Source: Cyanobacteriota bacterium
GTDB taxonomy: Bacteria; Cyanobacteriota; Cyanobacteriia; PCC-6307; Cyanobiaceae
Direction: 5' to 3'
DNA length: 8,858 nucleotides
NCBI GenBank assembly: GCA_026389255.1
Contig: JAPLIF010000342.1
Coordinates: forward strand, 1 to 8,858
Shown: one piece after another, positions 1 through 6,935 of the stretch
Layout: every line of letters begins with the position of its first letter
Numbering within the stretch: the first letter of the stretch is position 1
Translations under genes and position numbers: made by a program
The notes under the pieces: model-generated
What the model was told of the DNA's origin: nothing
The model's database searches: none
What the model saw: only the letters and a program-made list of their open reading frames with translations

Positions 1-505
1 GACCGGCGACCAGACCTATGCGGCCTACCTGAGCGGCCGCTGTATCGCCGTCACCAGCGATCGCTCCCAATTGGCAGCCAAACGCTCCAGTTTCCCCAAT
101 CCGGAAGCCCACACGCTGCTCAAGGATGTGATGAGCAAGGAGCCCCTGACTCCGGCCACGACCAATGCCGATCCAGCCTGGGCGGATGCCGTGCGCTGGA
201 CGGTCAATGCCCTGATCCAGGCCGAAGAACTGGGCATCACCAAGGCCAACATCAGCAGCAAAGTGGCGGAGGCCAAGGCCAATCCAAACCAGGCCGATCT
301 GCGCCGTTTCCTAGGGGTTGAAGGCGATTTCGGCAAGCAACTGGGACTGCCCGCTGATTTCGTGGTCAAAATCATCAGCGCCGTCGGTAATTACGGCGAA
401 GTCTTTGATCGCAATGTCGGCCCGGCCTCCAAGCTGAAACTGGACCGCGGTGTCAATAACCTATGGACCAAGGGGGGGCTGATGTACTCACCTCCTTTCC
501 GCTGA
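1..505 (+). CDS. aapJ: Polar amino-acid ABC transporter, periplasmic substrate-binding protein (C-terminal part)
   Basis: This is the 3' end of the binding protein of an Aap/Bzt (Nat-II-like) importer, which captures polar or acidic/neutral amino acids in the periplasm and hands them to the membrane permeases. The reading frame is open from base 2 and gives 167 residues. The N-terminus, including the signal peptide, lies outside the window. Family landmarks visible in order are GRC..TSD near the fragment start, SKEPLTP at about fragment residues 48-54, W.DAVRW..NALI.AEELGI in the middle, RRFLG..GD.GKQLGL, then VGNYGE.FDRN.G near the end and LW.KGGLMYSPPFR at the C-terminus. These are typical of AapJ/BztA proteins, known from the family rather than from a search. 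It is followed 6 nt later by the first permease, so it is the proximal gene of a binding-protein/permease/permease/ATPase operon. The cyanobacterial name natF could equally apply. The exact substrate cannot be read from the sequence. Confidence 0.92.
   Translation, partial: TGDQTYAAYLSGRCIAVTSDRSQLAAKRSSFPNPEAHTLLKDVMSKEPLTPATTNADPAWADAVRWTVNALIQAEELGITKANISSKVAEAKANPNQADLRRFLGVEGDFGKQLGLPADFVVKIISAVGNYGEVFDRNVGPASKLKLDRGVNNLWTKGGLMYSPPFR
57..64. repeat. HIP1 octamer GCGATCGC
   Basis: One exact copy of the highly iterated palindrome of many cyanobacteria lies within the aapJ fragment. I found no other exact copy, so the octamer is not abundant here. Confidence 0.6.
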
Positions 506-511
506 GCTGGC

Positions 512-1519
512 ATGCCCGATCCCCAGGCTTCGCTTGATCCTCTCGACCGTCCCCCCTGGTGGCGGGATCGGCGCGTGGTTCCCTGGCTGGTGCAAGGGGT
601 TGTGGCGCTGCTGCTGCTCGTTCTGATCGCCTTTTTACTGGGCAACCTGGTCCACAACCTCACCACCAGGGACATGCTCTTGAGTTGGCGCTGGCTGGGG
701 CAAACGGCCGGATTCGACATCTCCGAAACCCTGGTTCCCTTCAATGCCGAGATGCCCTATTGGCGGGGCCTGGTCGCTGGCTTGGCCAACACCCTGCGGG
801 CCGTTATCACCGGCCTGGTGGGGGCCACGTTGCTGGGCACCCTCGCGGGGATGGCTTCCTACAGCCGCAATGGCCTGTTGCGCGGTCTCACCCGCACCTA
901 TGTGGAAACGATTCGCAATATCCCCTTGCTATTGCAATTGATCTTCTGGTATTTCGTCGTCTTCCTTTCTCTGCCCAACGGCAGCGCAGCCTTACAAATT
1001 CCCGGGGTGGTACTGGCCAAATCCGGCCTATATCTGGCCGGCTTAGGCCAGGGGATGCATTGGTCCCTGCCCCAGCTTGTCAATGGCGTCTGGCAGGCGC
1101 CGCTGCGTCTGAGTGTGGAATTTGCCGCCTTGATGAGCGGTCTGATCATCTATTCGGGAGCCTTCATTGCCGAGGTCGTCCGCGGAGGGATCGCCTCGGT
1201 GCCCAAGGGCCAATGGGAAGCGGCCACATCCCTGGGGATGGGCTGGTTTGCCACCCTGCGCCACGTGGTGCTGCCCCAGGCCCTGCGGGTCATCGTTCCC
1301 GGCCTCAACACGCAATACATCTCCCTGGCCAAGAATTCCTCCCTGGCGGTGGCGGTGGGCTTCACCGATCTCTATTCAGTCGCCGAAACCACCTTGAACC
1401 AGACGGGACGGGCCCTGGAGGTTTACCTCCTCTTGCTCGGGGCCTATCTGGCCATGGACCTGGTGATTTCACTGCTGATGAATGGTCTGAATCGATTTGT
1501 GCAAATCAGGGAGCGCTGA
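512..1519 (+). CDS. aapQ: Amino-acid ABC transporter permease AapQ/BztB type
   Basis: Inner-membrane permease of the HisM family (335 residues), one half of the channel heterodimer with AapM. Hydrophobic helices are visible at about residues 23-46, 86-112, 135-154 and 204-222, with further membrane segments toward the C-terminus (about 278-292 and 311-330). A long extracytoplasmic loop between about 155 and 200 is typical of AapQ/BztB. The cytoplasmic EAA loop that docks on the ATPase is clear: QWEAATSLGMG at 234-244, followed by LPQALR at 254-259. The ATG at 512 lies 6 nt after the binding-protein stop and has no strong Shine-Dalgarno, which suggests translational coupling to aapJ. The stop is one base before the aapM start. 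In cyanobacterial nomenclature this corresponds to NatG-type permeases. Family assignment is firm; transported substrate is inferred only. Confidence 0.93.
   Translation: MPDPQASLDPLDRPPWWRDRRVVPWLVQGVVALLLLVLIAFLLGNLVHNLTTRDMLLSWRWLGQTAGFDISETLVPFNAEMPYWRGLVAGLANTLRAVITGLVGATLLGTLAGMASYSRNGLLRGLTRTYVETIRNIPLLLQLIFWYFVVFLSLPNGSAALQIPGVVLAKSGLYLAGLGQGMHWSLPQLVNGVWQAPLRLSVEFAALMSGLIIYSGAFIAEVVRGGIASVPKGQWEAATSLGMGWFATLRHVVLPQALRVIVPGLNTQYISLAKNSSLAVAVGFTDLYSVAETTLNQTGRALEVYLLLLGAYLAMDLVISLLMNGLNRFVQIRER
1508..1513 (+). promoter_or_regulatory. Ribosome binding site deciding the aapM start
   Basis: AGGGAG lies inside the last codons of aapQ, 7 nt upstream of the ATG at 1521. It favours that ATG over the in-frame GTG at 1497, which would overlap aapQ and add eight unlikely residues. 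Confidence 0.65.
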
Positions 1520-1520
1520 A

Positions 1521-2741
1521 ATGAATCCCCTGTTGCGGCGCCTGCGCGCCGACCTCTTTGCCACCCCCGCCGATGGGGCCCTCAGCCTCGGCCTCATCGC
1601 CCTGATCACCGCGGCGGCGGTGGGACTGGTGCAATGGGCGACCCAGAGGGCCCAATGGGCGGTGATCCAGGCCAACAGCACCCTGTTTGCCGTCGGTCGC
1701 TATCCCGCAGACCAGCAATGGCGACTCTGGCTGCTCACGGCCCTGCTCACGGCCGCGACGGGGGTCACCTGGGGGTTATTGCGCTGCCATCCCCGGGCCG
1801 ACCGGGACGGCACCCTCTGGCCCCGCAACGATCTTGTGGTGCTTGCGCTCCTGGCAGCGGTTGCGTTCTGGTTGCCCTGGGTCCTGCAGCTGACGCCAGC
1901 CCTCCAGAGCCGCTGGTGGCTTCTGGCGGCGTTGCTGGCGGCCACTCGCTGGCTGGCGGGACGCTTTGGTTCCCAGCTGAGCCGACCCGTGCTGCGGCTG
2001 TTCCCCCTGGTCTGGCCCCTGATTTACCTGACCGGCATGGTGCTGATCAGTGGCGGCCTGGGCCTGATGCCGGTCTCGCCTTCCCAGTGGGGGGGCTTGC
2101 TCCTGACCTTGCTCACCTCTAGTTTCGCCATCCTGCTTTGCTTCCCCCTGGGGGTGCTGCTGGCCCTGGGGCGGCGCAGCGATCTGCCCTTGCTCCGCTG
2201 GATCTCGGTGATTTACATCGAATTCATTCGGGGCGCCCCCCTGATCACCCTCCTGTTTCTGGGCCAGAACATCCTCGGGTTTCTGTTGCCCGGCGGGTTG
2301 GCCCCAGACCGCATCTGGCGGGCGGCCTGGGTGCTTACCTTTTTCGCCGCCGCCTATCTTGCCGAAGCGGTGCGATCCGGTCTGGCATCGGTGCCCAACG
2401 GTCAGATCGAAGCGGCCCGCTCCCTGGGACTCTCCTATCCTCAGACCCTCGTGCGGGTGGTGCTTCCCCAAGCCCTGCGGGTGGCCTTACCCGCCATGGT
2501 GGGCCAATTCATCTCGCTGCTGCAGGACACCACCCTGCTTTCCCTGATCGGGCTGCTTGAACTGCTTGGTGTTGCCAGGACGGTGATGGCCAACCCGGCT
2601 TTTCTGGGACACAGCGCCGAGGTTTATCTCACCCTTGCCCTGGTGTTCTGGTCCTGCTGCGCTGCCCTCGGTCTTGGCAGCCGTGCCCTTGAGAAACGCC
2701 TTGATCCCCAGACCCTCTCCCGATCCTCCAGCCAGCCATGA
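1521..2741 (+). CDS. aapM: Amino-acid ABC transporter permease AapM/BztC type
   Basis: Second permease subunit (406 residues from the ATG at 1521). As is usual for AapM/BztC it carries an extra hydrophobic N-terminal half before the HisM-like core: helices at about 21-40, 70-88, 104-124 and 131-146 precede the core helices from about 166 onward. The EAA loop reads QIEAARSLGLS at 295-305, followed by LPQALR at 325-330, the same arrangement as in aapQ. The core segment EFIRGAPLITLLFLG (about 234-248) is also typical. The gene starts one base after the aapQ stop with a good ribosome binding site, and its stop overlaps the aapP start by 4 nt (ATGA). It should form the heterodimeric channel with AapQ in the inner membrane and is powered by AapP. 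NatH is the equivalent cyanobacterial name. Family assignment is secure; substrate is not determined by the sequence. Confidence 0.93.
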   Translation: MNPLLRRLRADLFATPADGALSLGLIALITAAAVGLVQWATQRAQWAVIQANSTLFAVGRYPADQQWRLWLLTALLTAATGVTWGLLRCHPRADRDGTLWPRNDLVVLALLAAVAFWLPWVLQLTPALQSRWWLLAALLAATRWLAGRFGSQLSRPVLRLFPLVWPLIYLTGMVLISGGLGLMPVSPSQWGGLLLTLLTSSFAILLCFPLGVLLALGRRSDLPLLRWISVIYIEFIRGAPLITLLFLGQNILGFLLPGGLAPDRIWRAAWVLTFFAAAYLAEAVRSGLASVPNGQIEAARSLGLSYPQTLVRVVLPQALRVALPAMVGQFISLLQDTTLLSLIGLLELLGVARTVMANPAFLGHSAEVYLTLALVFWSCCAALGLGSRALEKRLDPQTLSRSSSQP

Positions 2742-3475
2742 CATCGAGCCCCAACAACCTGGTGATTGAGGCCCGCGGGGTCCAGAAGTGGTATCCAAAT
2801 GGCTATCACGCCCTGCGCGGTGTCGACCTCTCGGTCCATCGCGGCGAAGTGGTGGTGGTGATGGGTCCCTCGGGCTCCGGCAAGAGCACCTTCATCCGTA
2901 CCTTCAATGCCCTGGAAGGCAGCATTCGCATCGACGACATCAGCCTGGGCAACGACCTGCGCCAGATCGATGCCATCCGCCGTGAGGTGGGCATGGTGTT
3001 CCAGCAATTCAATCTCTTTCCCCACCTCACGGTGCTGGACAACCTGGTGTTGGCTCCAACGCTGGTGAGGGGCCGCTCCAGGACGGAGGTCCAGGCCCAG
3101 GCCCTCTCCCTGCTGGATCGGGTCGGTATCAAGGAACAGGCCCAGAAATTCCCCGGCCAGCTTTCGGGGGGCCAGCAGCAACGGGTGGCCATCGCCCGTG
3201 CCCTTTGCATGGAACCCCGGATTCTCCTGTTTGATGAACCCACCAGCTCCCTGGATCCTGAGATGGTCCGCGAAGTCCTGGATGTGATGCGTCAATTGGC
3301 CCAGGAGGACATCACCATGGTGGTGGTGACCCATGAAGTCAAATTTGCCGAACAAGTCGCCCATCGGGTTGTGTTGATGGCCGAGGGCAACGTGGTGGAG
3401 GAAGCACCTCCAGCCCAATTTTTTAAGAACCCCAAACACGAACGAACCCGACGGTTTCTCGATCAGATTCTTTGA
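2738..3475 (+). CDS. aapP: Amino-acid ABC transporter ATP-binding protein AapP/BztD type
   Basis: Cytoplasmic ATPase (245 residues) that energises the AapQ/AapM channel. All nucleotide-binding motifs are intact: Walker A GPSGSGKST at 43-51, Q-loop glutamine at 89, signature LSGGQ at 142-146, Walker B ILLFDEP at 162-168 with catalytic Glu167, D-loop SSLD at 170-173 and switch His199. The C-terminus HERTRRFLDQIL is characteristic of polar amino-acid ATPases. Its ATG overlaps the aapM stop (ATGA), so translation is probably coupled. One oddity is the segment after the Walker A helix (NALEGSIRIDD, 57-67), which is about four residues shorter than in the family members I remember, where LE is followed by a short EHQ-like insert before the glycine. 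All catalytic residues are present, so a working protein is expected. Here the ATPase sits in the same operon as its permeases. Confidence 0.95.
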   Translation: MTSSPNNLVIEARGVQKWYPNGYHALRGVDLSVHRGEVVVVMGPSGSGKSTFIRTFNALEGSIRIDDISLGNDLRQIDAIRREVGMVFQQFNLFPHLTVLDNLVLAPTLVRGRSRTEVQAQALSLLDRVGIKEQAQKFPGQLSGGQQQRVAIARALCMEPRILLFDEPTSSLDPEMVREVLDVMRQLAQEDITMVVVTHEVKFAEQVAHRVVLMAEGNVVEEAPPAQFFKNPKHERTRRFLDQIL

Positions 3476-3490
3476 ACTCACTAGAGAATC
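3466..3490. terminator. Weak hairpin over the aapP stop, between convergent genes
   Basis: GATTCTTTG (3466-3474) can pair with TAGAGAATC (3482-3490) around a 7-nt loop, with two G-T pairs. It covers the aapP stop codon and lies in the 35-nt gap before the end of the convergent membrane-protein gene. No T-run follows on either strand, so a terminator role is only possible, not shown. Confidence 0.22.
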
Positions 3491-3510
3491 GAGTAGGGCA
3501 AATCTTTGGC

Positions 3511-4197
3511 TTAGCCCATCATTAATTCAAGACCAAGTATTCCCTCGTACAACAAATAAGCGCCAAATACAAGGGCAATAATACCAACCAACCATTCGGC
3601 TTTATGTTGCAGCCATTCTTCTAATTTGGCAATCGAATCTCTAATCGAGCCCCTACTGGCAATCCATGCCAAAGGGGGCAATAGCAAGAGGGAACTGGCC
3701 GTCAGTGCATAGACGGCGGTAATTTCAAGATCGGCCCTAAACCCAGGATGATTAACCATCATAAGACCAGCCTGCTTTAAATAAAAGACCAGGTTTTCAG
3801 GGGTCAGCAAGGCGGCACCAGCGCCGATTAAAACCAACAGGGCGGTACTAACATCGGGAAGGCGATTCATCAATCGCATCGCCATTCCCTCTTCACCAAG
3901 GCTGGCCTGGGGAGTTAACTGATACAAACCCAAGGCCAAAAGGCCTCCGGCCCCCAGCAGGTCGATCAGCACCTGCTCCCGGCCGCCATGCTCCAGGCTG
4001 ATCGCCAATGAATTTCCCACCAGCATTAACAACAGAACTGCGATCACATTGGCCAGGGTCCAGCCCAATACATAGGCAAAGGACCGGCGCAGTGGTGAGC
4101 GGCCTAGCAATAAAAGAGTAACAACCCCTATATGTAGGGGACTGAAGGCGATGCCAATTCCAAAAAGAGAGGATTTGGTAAATAGAGAAGCGAGCAT
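3511..4197 (-). CDS. GAP-family (Sap/SfLAP-like) six-helix membrane protein
   Basis: Predicted inner-membrane protein of 228 residues from the ATG at 4195-4197. It has six hydrophobic segments at about 11-32, 40-61, 77-94, 118-133, 158-180 and 201-221. The first carries the GIAFSPLHIGVVTLLLL pattern and the second the FAYVLGWTLAN pattern. Both fit the GAP/Sap (sulfolipid-1-addressing protein, SfLAP) family, a LysE-like group of small transport or lipid-export proteins. TPENL (132-136) follows the fourth helix. The frame stays open upstream to a GTG/ATG pair at 4273-4278, but the extra 26-27 residues are Arg/Pro-rich and precede the natural family start, so I prefer 4197. Neither start has a convincing ribosome binding site. 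The gene is downstream of PPK2 on the same strand. Its 3' half is unusually AT-rich for the window (about 43% GC by hand count over 3481-3660). Substrate is unknown. Confidence 0.75.
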   Translation of the reverse strand: MLASLFTKSSLFGIGIAFSPLHIGVVTLLLLGRSPLRRSFAYVLGWTLANVIAVLLLMLVGNSLAISLEHGGREQVLIDLLGAGGLLALGLYQLTPQASLGEEGMAMRLMNRLPDVSTALLVLIGAGAALLTPENLVFYLKQAGLMMVNHPGFRADLEITAVYALTASSLLLLPPLAWIASRGSIRDSIAKLEEWLQHKAEWLVGIIALVFGAYLLYEGILGLELMMG

Positions 4198-4367
4198 CGC
4201 AAGGGGCCAAGCACCCCGCACATGTCTTGGAACCCTAGCCAGCAAGCCGCGGCCCCGGGGGCGGTTTCCCACCATCACCCCCTTGAAGCTTCAAATACGG
4301 GGGGTGGGTTCGTCGCTGACCGGGCTTCAACACGGTTGGCAACGGCTGAATTGGTGGGGGCTGAGCT
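4198..4367. other. Intergenic region between PPK2 and the GAP-family gene
   Basis: About 170 bases without a clear gene. If the upstream GAP-family start were used, 4198-4278 would be coding. It holds a perfect 12-bp palindrome TTGAAGCTTCAA (4283-4294), flanked by CACCCCC and GGGGGGTG that could pair around it, and a few CTTCAA/CTTCAG echoes (about 4322 and 4364-4378). I see no convincing promoter or T-run terminator. Confidence 0.4.
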
Positions 4368-5282
4368 TCAGTCTTCAGCTAACAGCAGGCGACGCCCCTC
4401 GTCCAGTTGGCGGCGTGCCTCTTCGCCCAGGTGAGGTAGACGCAAATCCAGACGGGCCATGGCATCGATGATCGAAGCGGCAACCGCGATGCGGGTGAAC
4501 CATTTGTTGTCGGCTGGCACCACATGCCATGGGGCTGATGGTCTGGCGGTACGCTGAATTGTCTCCTCATAAGCTGTCATATAAGCATCCCAGTGGGCCC
4601 GCTCATGGATATCACCAAGCGAAAACTTCCAATTCTTATCGGGATTATCAAGGCGCTCCAGAAAGCGACGCTTTTGTTCGCCGCGAGACAGATGCAGAAA
4701 AAATTTGAGTACCAGGATTCCATTATTACTTAGATACTCCTCGAAGTGGCGAATTTCGCGGCAGCGCCGCTTCCAAATGTCGTTGCCCAGCAACGAGGCA
4801 GGCAATTGCTGTTTTTGCAACAGCTCTGGATGGACCCGGACCACCAAGGTCTCTTCGTAATAGCTCCGGTTAAAGATGCCGATCCGACCCCTTTCCGGCA
4901 AGGCCTGTTGGCAACGCCATAGGTAATCGTGGTCGAGTTCGGTGGGGGAGGGGGCCTTGAAGCTGGTCACCTGGCAGCCCTGGGGATTCACCCCCGACAT
5001 CACATGTTTGATCGTGCCATCCTTGCCGGCGGCATCCATCGCTTGGAAGATCAGCAACACGCCCCAACGGTCTTGGGCATAGAGGCGTTCCTGGAATTCG
5101 GCCAGCAGGCTGGTGCCTTCGGTCAACCGCTGCAATGCCATCGCTTTGTCATCGCGTTGCAAGTGCAGGGTGTCGTTGGGATCGACGGCGGCCAGGCGAA
5201 AGCCCTCGCCATCGTCCACCTGGTAGGCCTTGGCGAGGTTGTGGCACTGGCTCAATAATGTGTCGCGATCCATGGCATCCAT
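4368..5282 (-). CDS. ppk2: PPK2-family polyphosphate:nucleotide phosphotransferase
   Basis: Cytoplasmic kinase of 304 residues that uses inorganic polyphosphate to phosphorylate nucleotides. The Walker A-like loop is QAMDAAGKDGT at 80-90, followed by IKHVMSGVNPQG. The Walker B/NRS region reads GIFNRSYYEE at 135-144, then VVRVHPE. The basic lid that binds polyphosphate lies at about 189-220 (LSRGEQKRRFLERLDNP, then KNWKF), and WDAYMTAYEE sits at 241-250. The AAGKDG loop plus GVNPQG resembles the class III (AMP/ADP-phosphorylating) branch and the TIGR03709-like group, from memory. The ATG at 5280-5282 was chosen because the longer frame to 5357 overlaps the upstream gene and adds unconserved residues; ATG 5273 is an alternative. 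The gene starts 13 nt after the GH57 stop, so co-transcription is very likely. Codons around 4621-4740 are AT-richer (about 43% GC) than its ends. Confidence 0.92.
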   Translation of the reverse strand: MDAMDRDTLLSQCHNLAKAYQVDDGEGFRLAAVDPNDTLHLQRDDKAMALQRLTEGTSLLAEFQERLYAQDRWGVLLIFQAMDAAGKDGTIKHVMSGVNPQGCQVTSFKAPSPTELDHDYLWRCQQALPERGRIGIFNRSYYEETLVVRVHPELLQKQQLPASLLGNDIWKRRCREIRHFEEYLSNNGILVLKFFLHLSRGEQKRRFLERLDNPDKNWKFSLGDIHERAHWDAYMTAYEETIQRTARPSAPWHVVPADNKWFTRIAVAASIIDAMARLDLRLPHLGEEARRQLDEGRRLLLAED

Positions 5283-5295
5283 CTTGGGGTGAAAA

Positions 5296-6873
5296 TCAGC
5301 TGGAACCGACGCTGGGACTGGCCCACTCCGCACCGCTGAGCAGGGGAAACAATCCATCTTCGCGCCGCACAGCGTCCAGCCACAACGGCGGTAAATCCGT
5401 GCCTTGGTCGATGGCCAGCAGCAGGCGCCAGAAACGATCCAGGTGGCGATGGATCCTCTCCCGGGCCAGTTCGGTGGTGGTCCCGGCCCGCAGGATGAAA
5501 CTCCAGTCGGAACTCTGGGCCAGCAGCAGTTCGCGGCCGGCCTGGATCAGCCAGGCCCGATGCTCACTGCTGCCCACCCCACGGTTGACCCTGCGCACCA
5601 TGGCCCGGGAGGCCCGCTGCCATTCCCCCACCACCCAACCATTGGTTTCATTCAGCCAGTAGTCGTGGTAGCCCCCCCGGCCCCAGCTGGAGGGAGAGGG
5701 GCGACAGACCTGGAGCGTCAAGTCCGATTCCAGGGTCTCCCGGAGGGTGGTGAAACGGATCTCAGCGGCGGCAGCCTGGCGAAACAATTCGGCCAGGAAG
5801 GCCGGCCCTTCAAACCACCAGTGGCCGAACAGCTCGGCATCAAAGGGGGCCACCAGTAGGGGCGGTCGGCCAATGGTGGCCGCCAGGTTGTGCGATTGGG
5901 CCGCCCGGCCGGCGAGGTATTCGGCGGCATGTTGGGACACCCTGAGGGCGGCAGCGGCCGGATCGTAAGGGGCCTTGGACTCCAGCGCACAGGTCTGGGA
6001 CGTCACCCGGTGCCATTTCAGGCCCAAGGGACGGCTGCTACGGATGCCGTGTTCGGCCAACAGGGACTCGGGCAGATCCCAGCCCAGGTCACGGTGAAAT
6101 TCCCGGTAGACCCCATCGCCCGGATAGCCCTGGCTGGCGCTCCATACAGGCAGGGTCGAATGGCTGTCGCGGCCGAAAAAGGCCGCTCCGGCTGGGCTGC
6201 AGATGGGGGCATAAACGCCGTAGCGGGGACGGGGGCTGGCGTGGAGAAGCCCATGGGCGTCCAGCACGCTGTAGCGCAGACCGTTTTGAACAAGAACCTG
6301 GTCCAATCCCTCGTAATAGGCGCATTCCGGCAACCAAAGGCCCAGGGGAGGTTGGCCGATCAGGCGTTCGTGCTCCCGCACGGCGGTGCTCAGCTGGGCC
6401 CGCACGGCCTCCGGACATTCCCTCAGCAGGGGCAGGTATCCATGGGTGGCGGCGCAGGTCATCAGATCCAGCACCCCCAGGGCCTGCAGGCGCCGAAAGC
6501 GGGGCAGCAGCTTGCCATGGCAGCGCTGCCAATCGGCCACCATGGCGGCCATGGTGGCTCCAAGGTGGTGGGCCGCTGTCCTGCCCTCGTCGGGGGTCAG
6601 CTGCAGCAATTCCTGCCGAAGCCGCAGCCAGGGCAGAAAGCCCCGGTTGAGCTCCTCGTCATCCAGCAGGGAGAGGAGGGTCGGGGAAAGGCCGAGGGTG
6701 AGCCTGGGGCGCTGCCCAGGATCGGCGGCGGCCTCCTCCAGCACTTGAAGCAGCGGTAGATAACATTCCTGCAAAGCCTGGTAGTACCAGTCCTCCTCCA
6801 GGGAACCGGGTTCACCGGAGCGGACATAGGGAAGATGGGCATGGAGCACCAGGGCCAATTCGCCTGCGGCCAT
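5296..6873 (-). CDS. Glycoside hydrolase family 57 (DUF1957) 1,4-alpha-glucan branching-type enzyme
   Basis: A 525-residue cytoplasmic GH57 protein, close to the usual length for this group. It probably transfers alpha-1,4 chains to alpha-1,6 branch points in glycogen. Motifs in order: HAHLPYV at 11-17 (GH57 motif 1), GLSPTLL at 61-67, ATHGYLPLL at 142-150, LWLPECAYYEGLDQVL at 179-194 with the expected nucleophile Glu183, PFDAELFGHWWFEGP at 343-357 with the expected acid/base Asp345, and SSWGRGGYHDYWLNETNGW at 395-413. A helical DUF1957 C-terminal domain follows (about 415-505). Glu and Asp roles come from characterised GH57 branching enzymes. A 4-alpha-glucanotransferase or amylase activity cannot be excluded. 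The ATG at 6871-6873 follows a good ribosome binding site; the frame extends upstream to 7026, but that part would overlap the divergent NYN gene. PPK2 lies 13 nt downstream. Confidence 0.9.
   Translation of the reverse strand: MAAGELALVLHAHLPYVRSGEPGSLEEDWYYQALQECYLPLLQVLEEAAADPGQRPRLTLGLSPTLLSLLDDEELNRGFLPWLRLRQELLQLTPDEGRTAAHHLGATMAAMVADWQRCHGKLLPRFRRLQALGVLDLMTCAATHGYLPLLRECPEAVRAQLSTAVREHERLIGQPPLGLWLPECAYYEGLDQVLVQNGLRYSVLDAHGLLHASPRPRYGVYAPICSPAGAAFFGRDSHSTLPVWSASQGYPGDGVYREFHRDLGWDLPESLLAEHGIRSSRPLGLKWHRVTSQTCALESKAPYDPAAAALRVSQHAAEYLAGRAAQSHNLAATIGRPPLLVAPFDAELFGHWWFEGPAFLAELFRQAAAAEIRFTTLRETLESDLTLQVCRPSPSSWGRGGYHDYWLNETNGWVVGEWQRASRAMVRRVNRGVGSSEHRAWLIQAGRELLLAQSSDWSFILRAGTTTELARERIHRHLDRFWRLLLAIDQGTDLPPLWLDAVRREDGLFPLLSGAEWASPSVGSS
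6536..6558. repeat. Perfect 11-bp inverted repeat inside the GH57 gene
   Basis: GCCACCATGGC (6536-6546) and GCCATGGTGGC (6548-6558) are exact reverse complements around one base. On the minus strand they encode part of an Ala/Met/Val stretch (ATMAAMVA). A chance product of GC-rich codons is likely. Confidence 0.5.
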
Positions 6874-6875
6874 GG

Positions 6876-6882
6876 TCACCTC
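6876..6882 (-). promoter_or_regulatory. Ribosome binding site deciding the GH57 start
   Basis: Read on the minus strand, GAGGTGA precedes the ATG at 6871-6873, with GAGG 5 nt from it. The family motif HAHLPY then falls at residue 11, as expected, which supports this start over the upstream in-frame codons. Confidence 0.65.
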
Positions 6883-6893
6883 ATCACCGATCC

Positions 6894-6899
6894 ATTCTA
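6894..6899 (-). promoter_or_regulatory. Possible -10 element for the GH57-ppk2 unit
   Basis: TAGAAT on the minus strand is one change from the TATAAT consensus and would give a leader of roughly 14 nt before the GH57 ATG. No recognisable TTGACA-like -35 is seen at the normal distance, so this is tentative. Confidence 0.3.
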
Positions 6900-6920
6900 C
6901 GGGTCCGGTTTCTAGGCTTG

Positions 6921-6935
6921 GCCCAGAACATGGGC
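6921..6935. repeat. Inverted repeat in the divergent GH57/NYN promoter region
   Basis: GCCCA-gaaca-TGGGC is a perfect 5-bp inverted repeat with a 5-nt centre, in the middle of the 99-nt gap between two divergent genes. An imperfect outer pair, TCTA (6911-6914) and TAGA (6937-6940), surrounds it. It could be a regulator site or chance. Confidence 0.35.

Noticed and set aside
1497..1520. GTG start for aapM upstream of the ATG
   Set aside because: It would overlap aapQ and add eight residues. The ATG at 1521 has AGGGAG at a proper distance.
559..1524. Long frame of 321 codons on the plus strand over aapQ
   Set aside because: It overlaps aapQ almost entirely in another frame. Its translation is Arg/Gly/Pro-rich and shows no family motif, while aapQ has clear membrane helices and an EAA loop.
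1776..2471. Minus-strand frame of 231 codons opposite aapM
   Set aside because: Its product is Gln/Gly/Pro-rich with no recognisable motif, an antisense shadow of GC-rich coding sequence.
2624..3481. Minus-strand frame of 285 codons opposite aapP
   Set aside because: It is His/Gly-rich antisense of an ABC ATPase whose motifs are all intact on the plus strand.
5890..6759. Plus-strand frame of 289 codons opposite GH57
   Set aside because: Low-complexity Gly/Gln-rich translation; the minus strand carries a complete GH57 enzyme.
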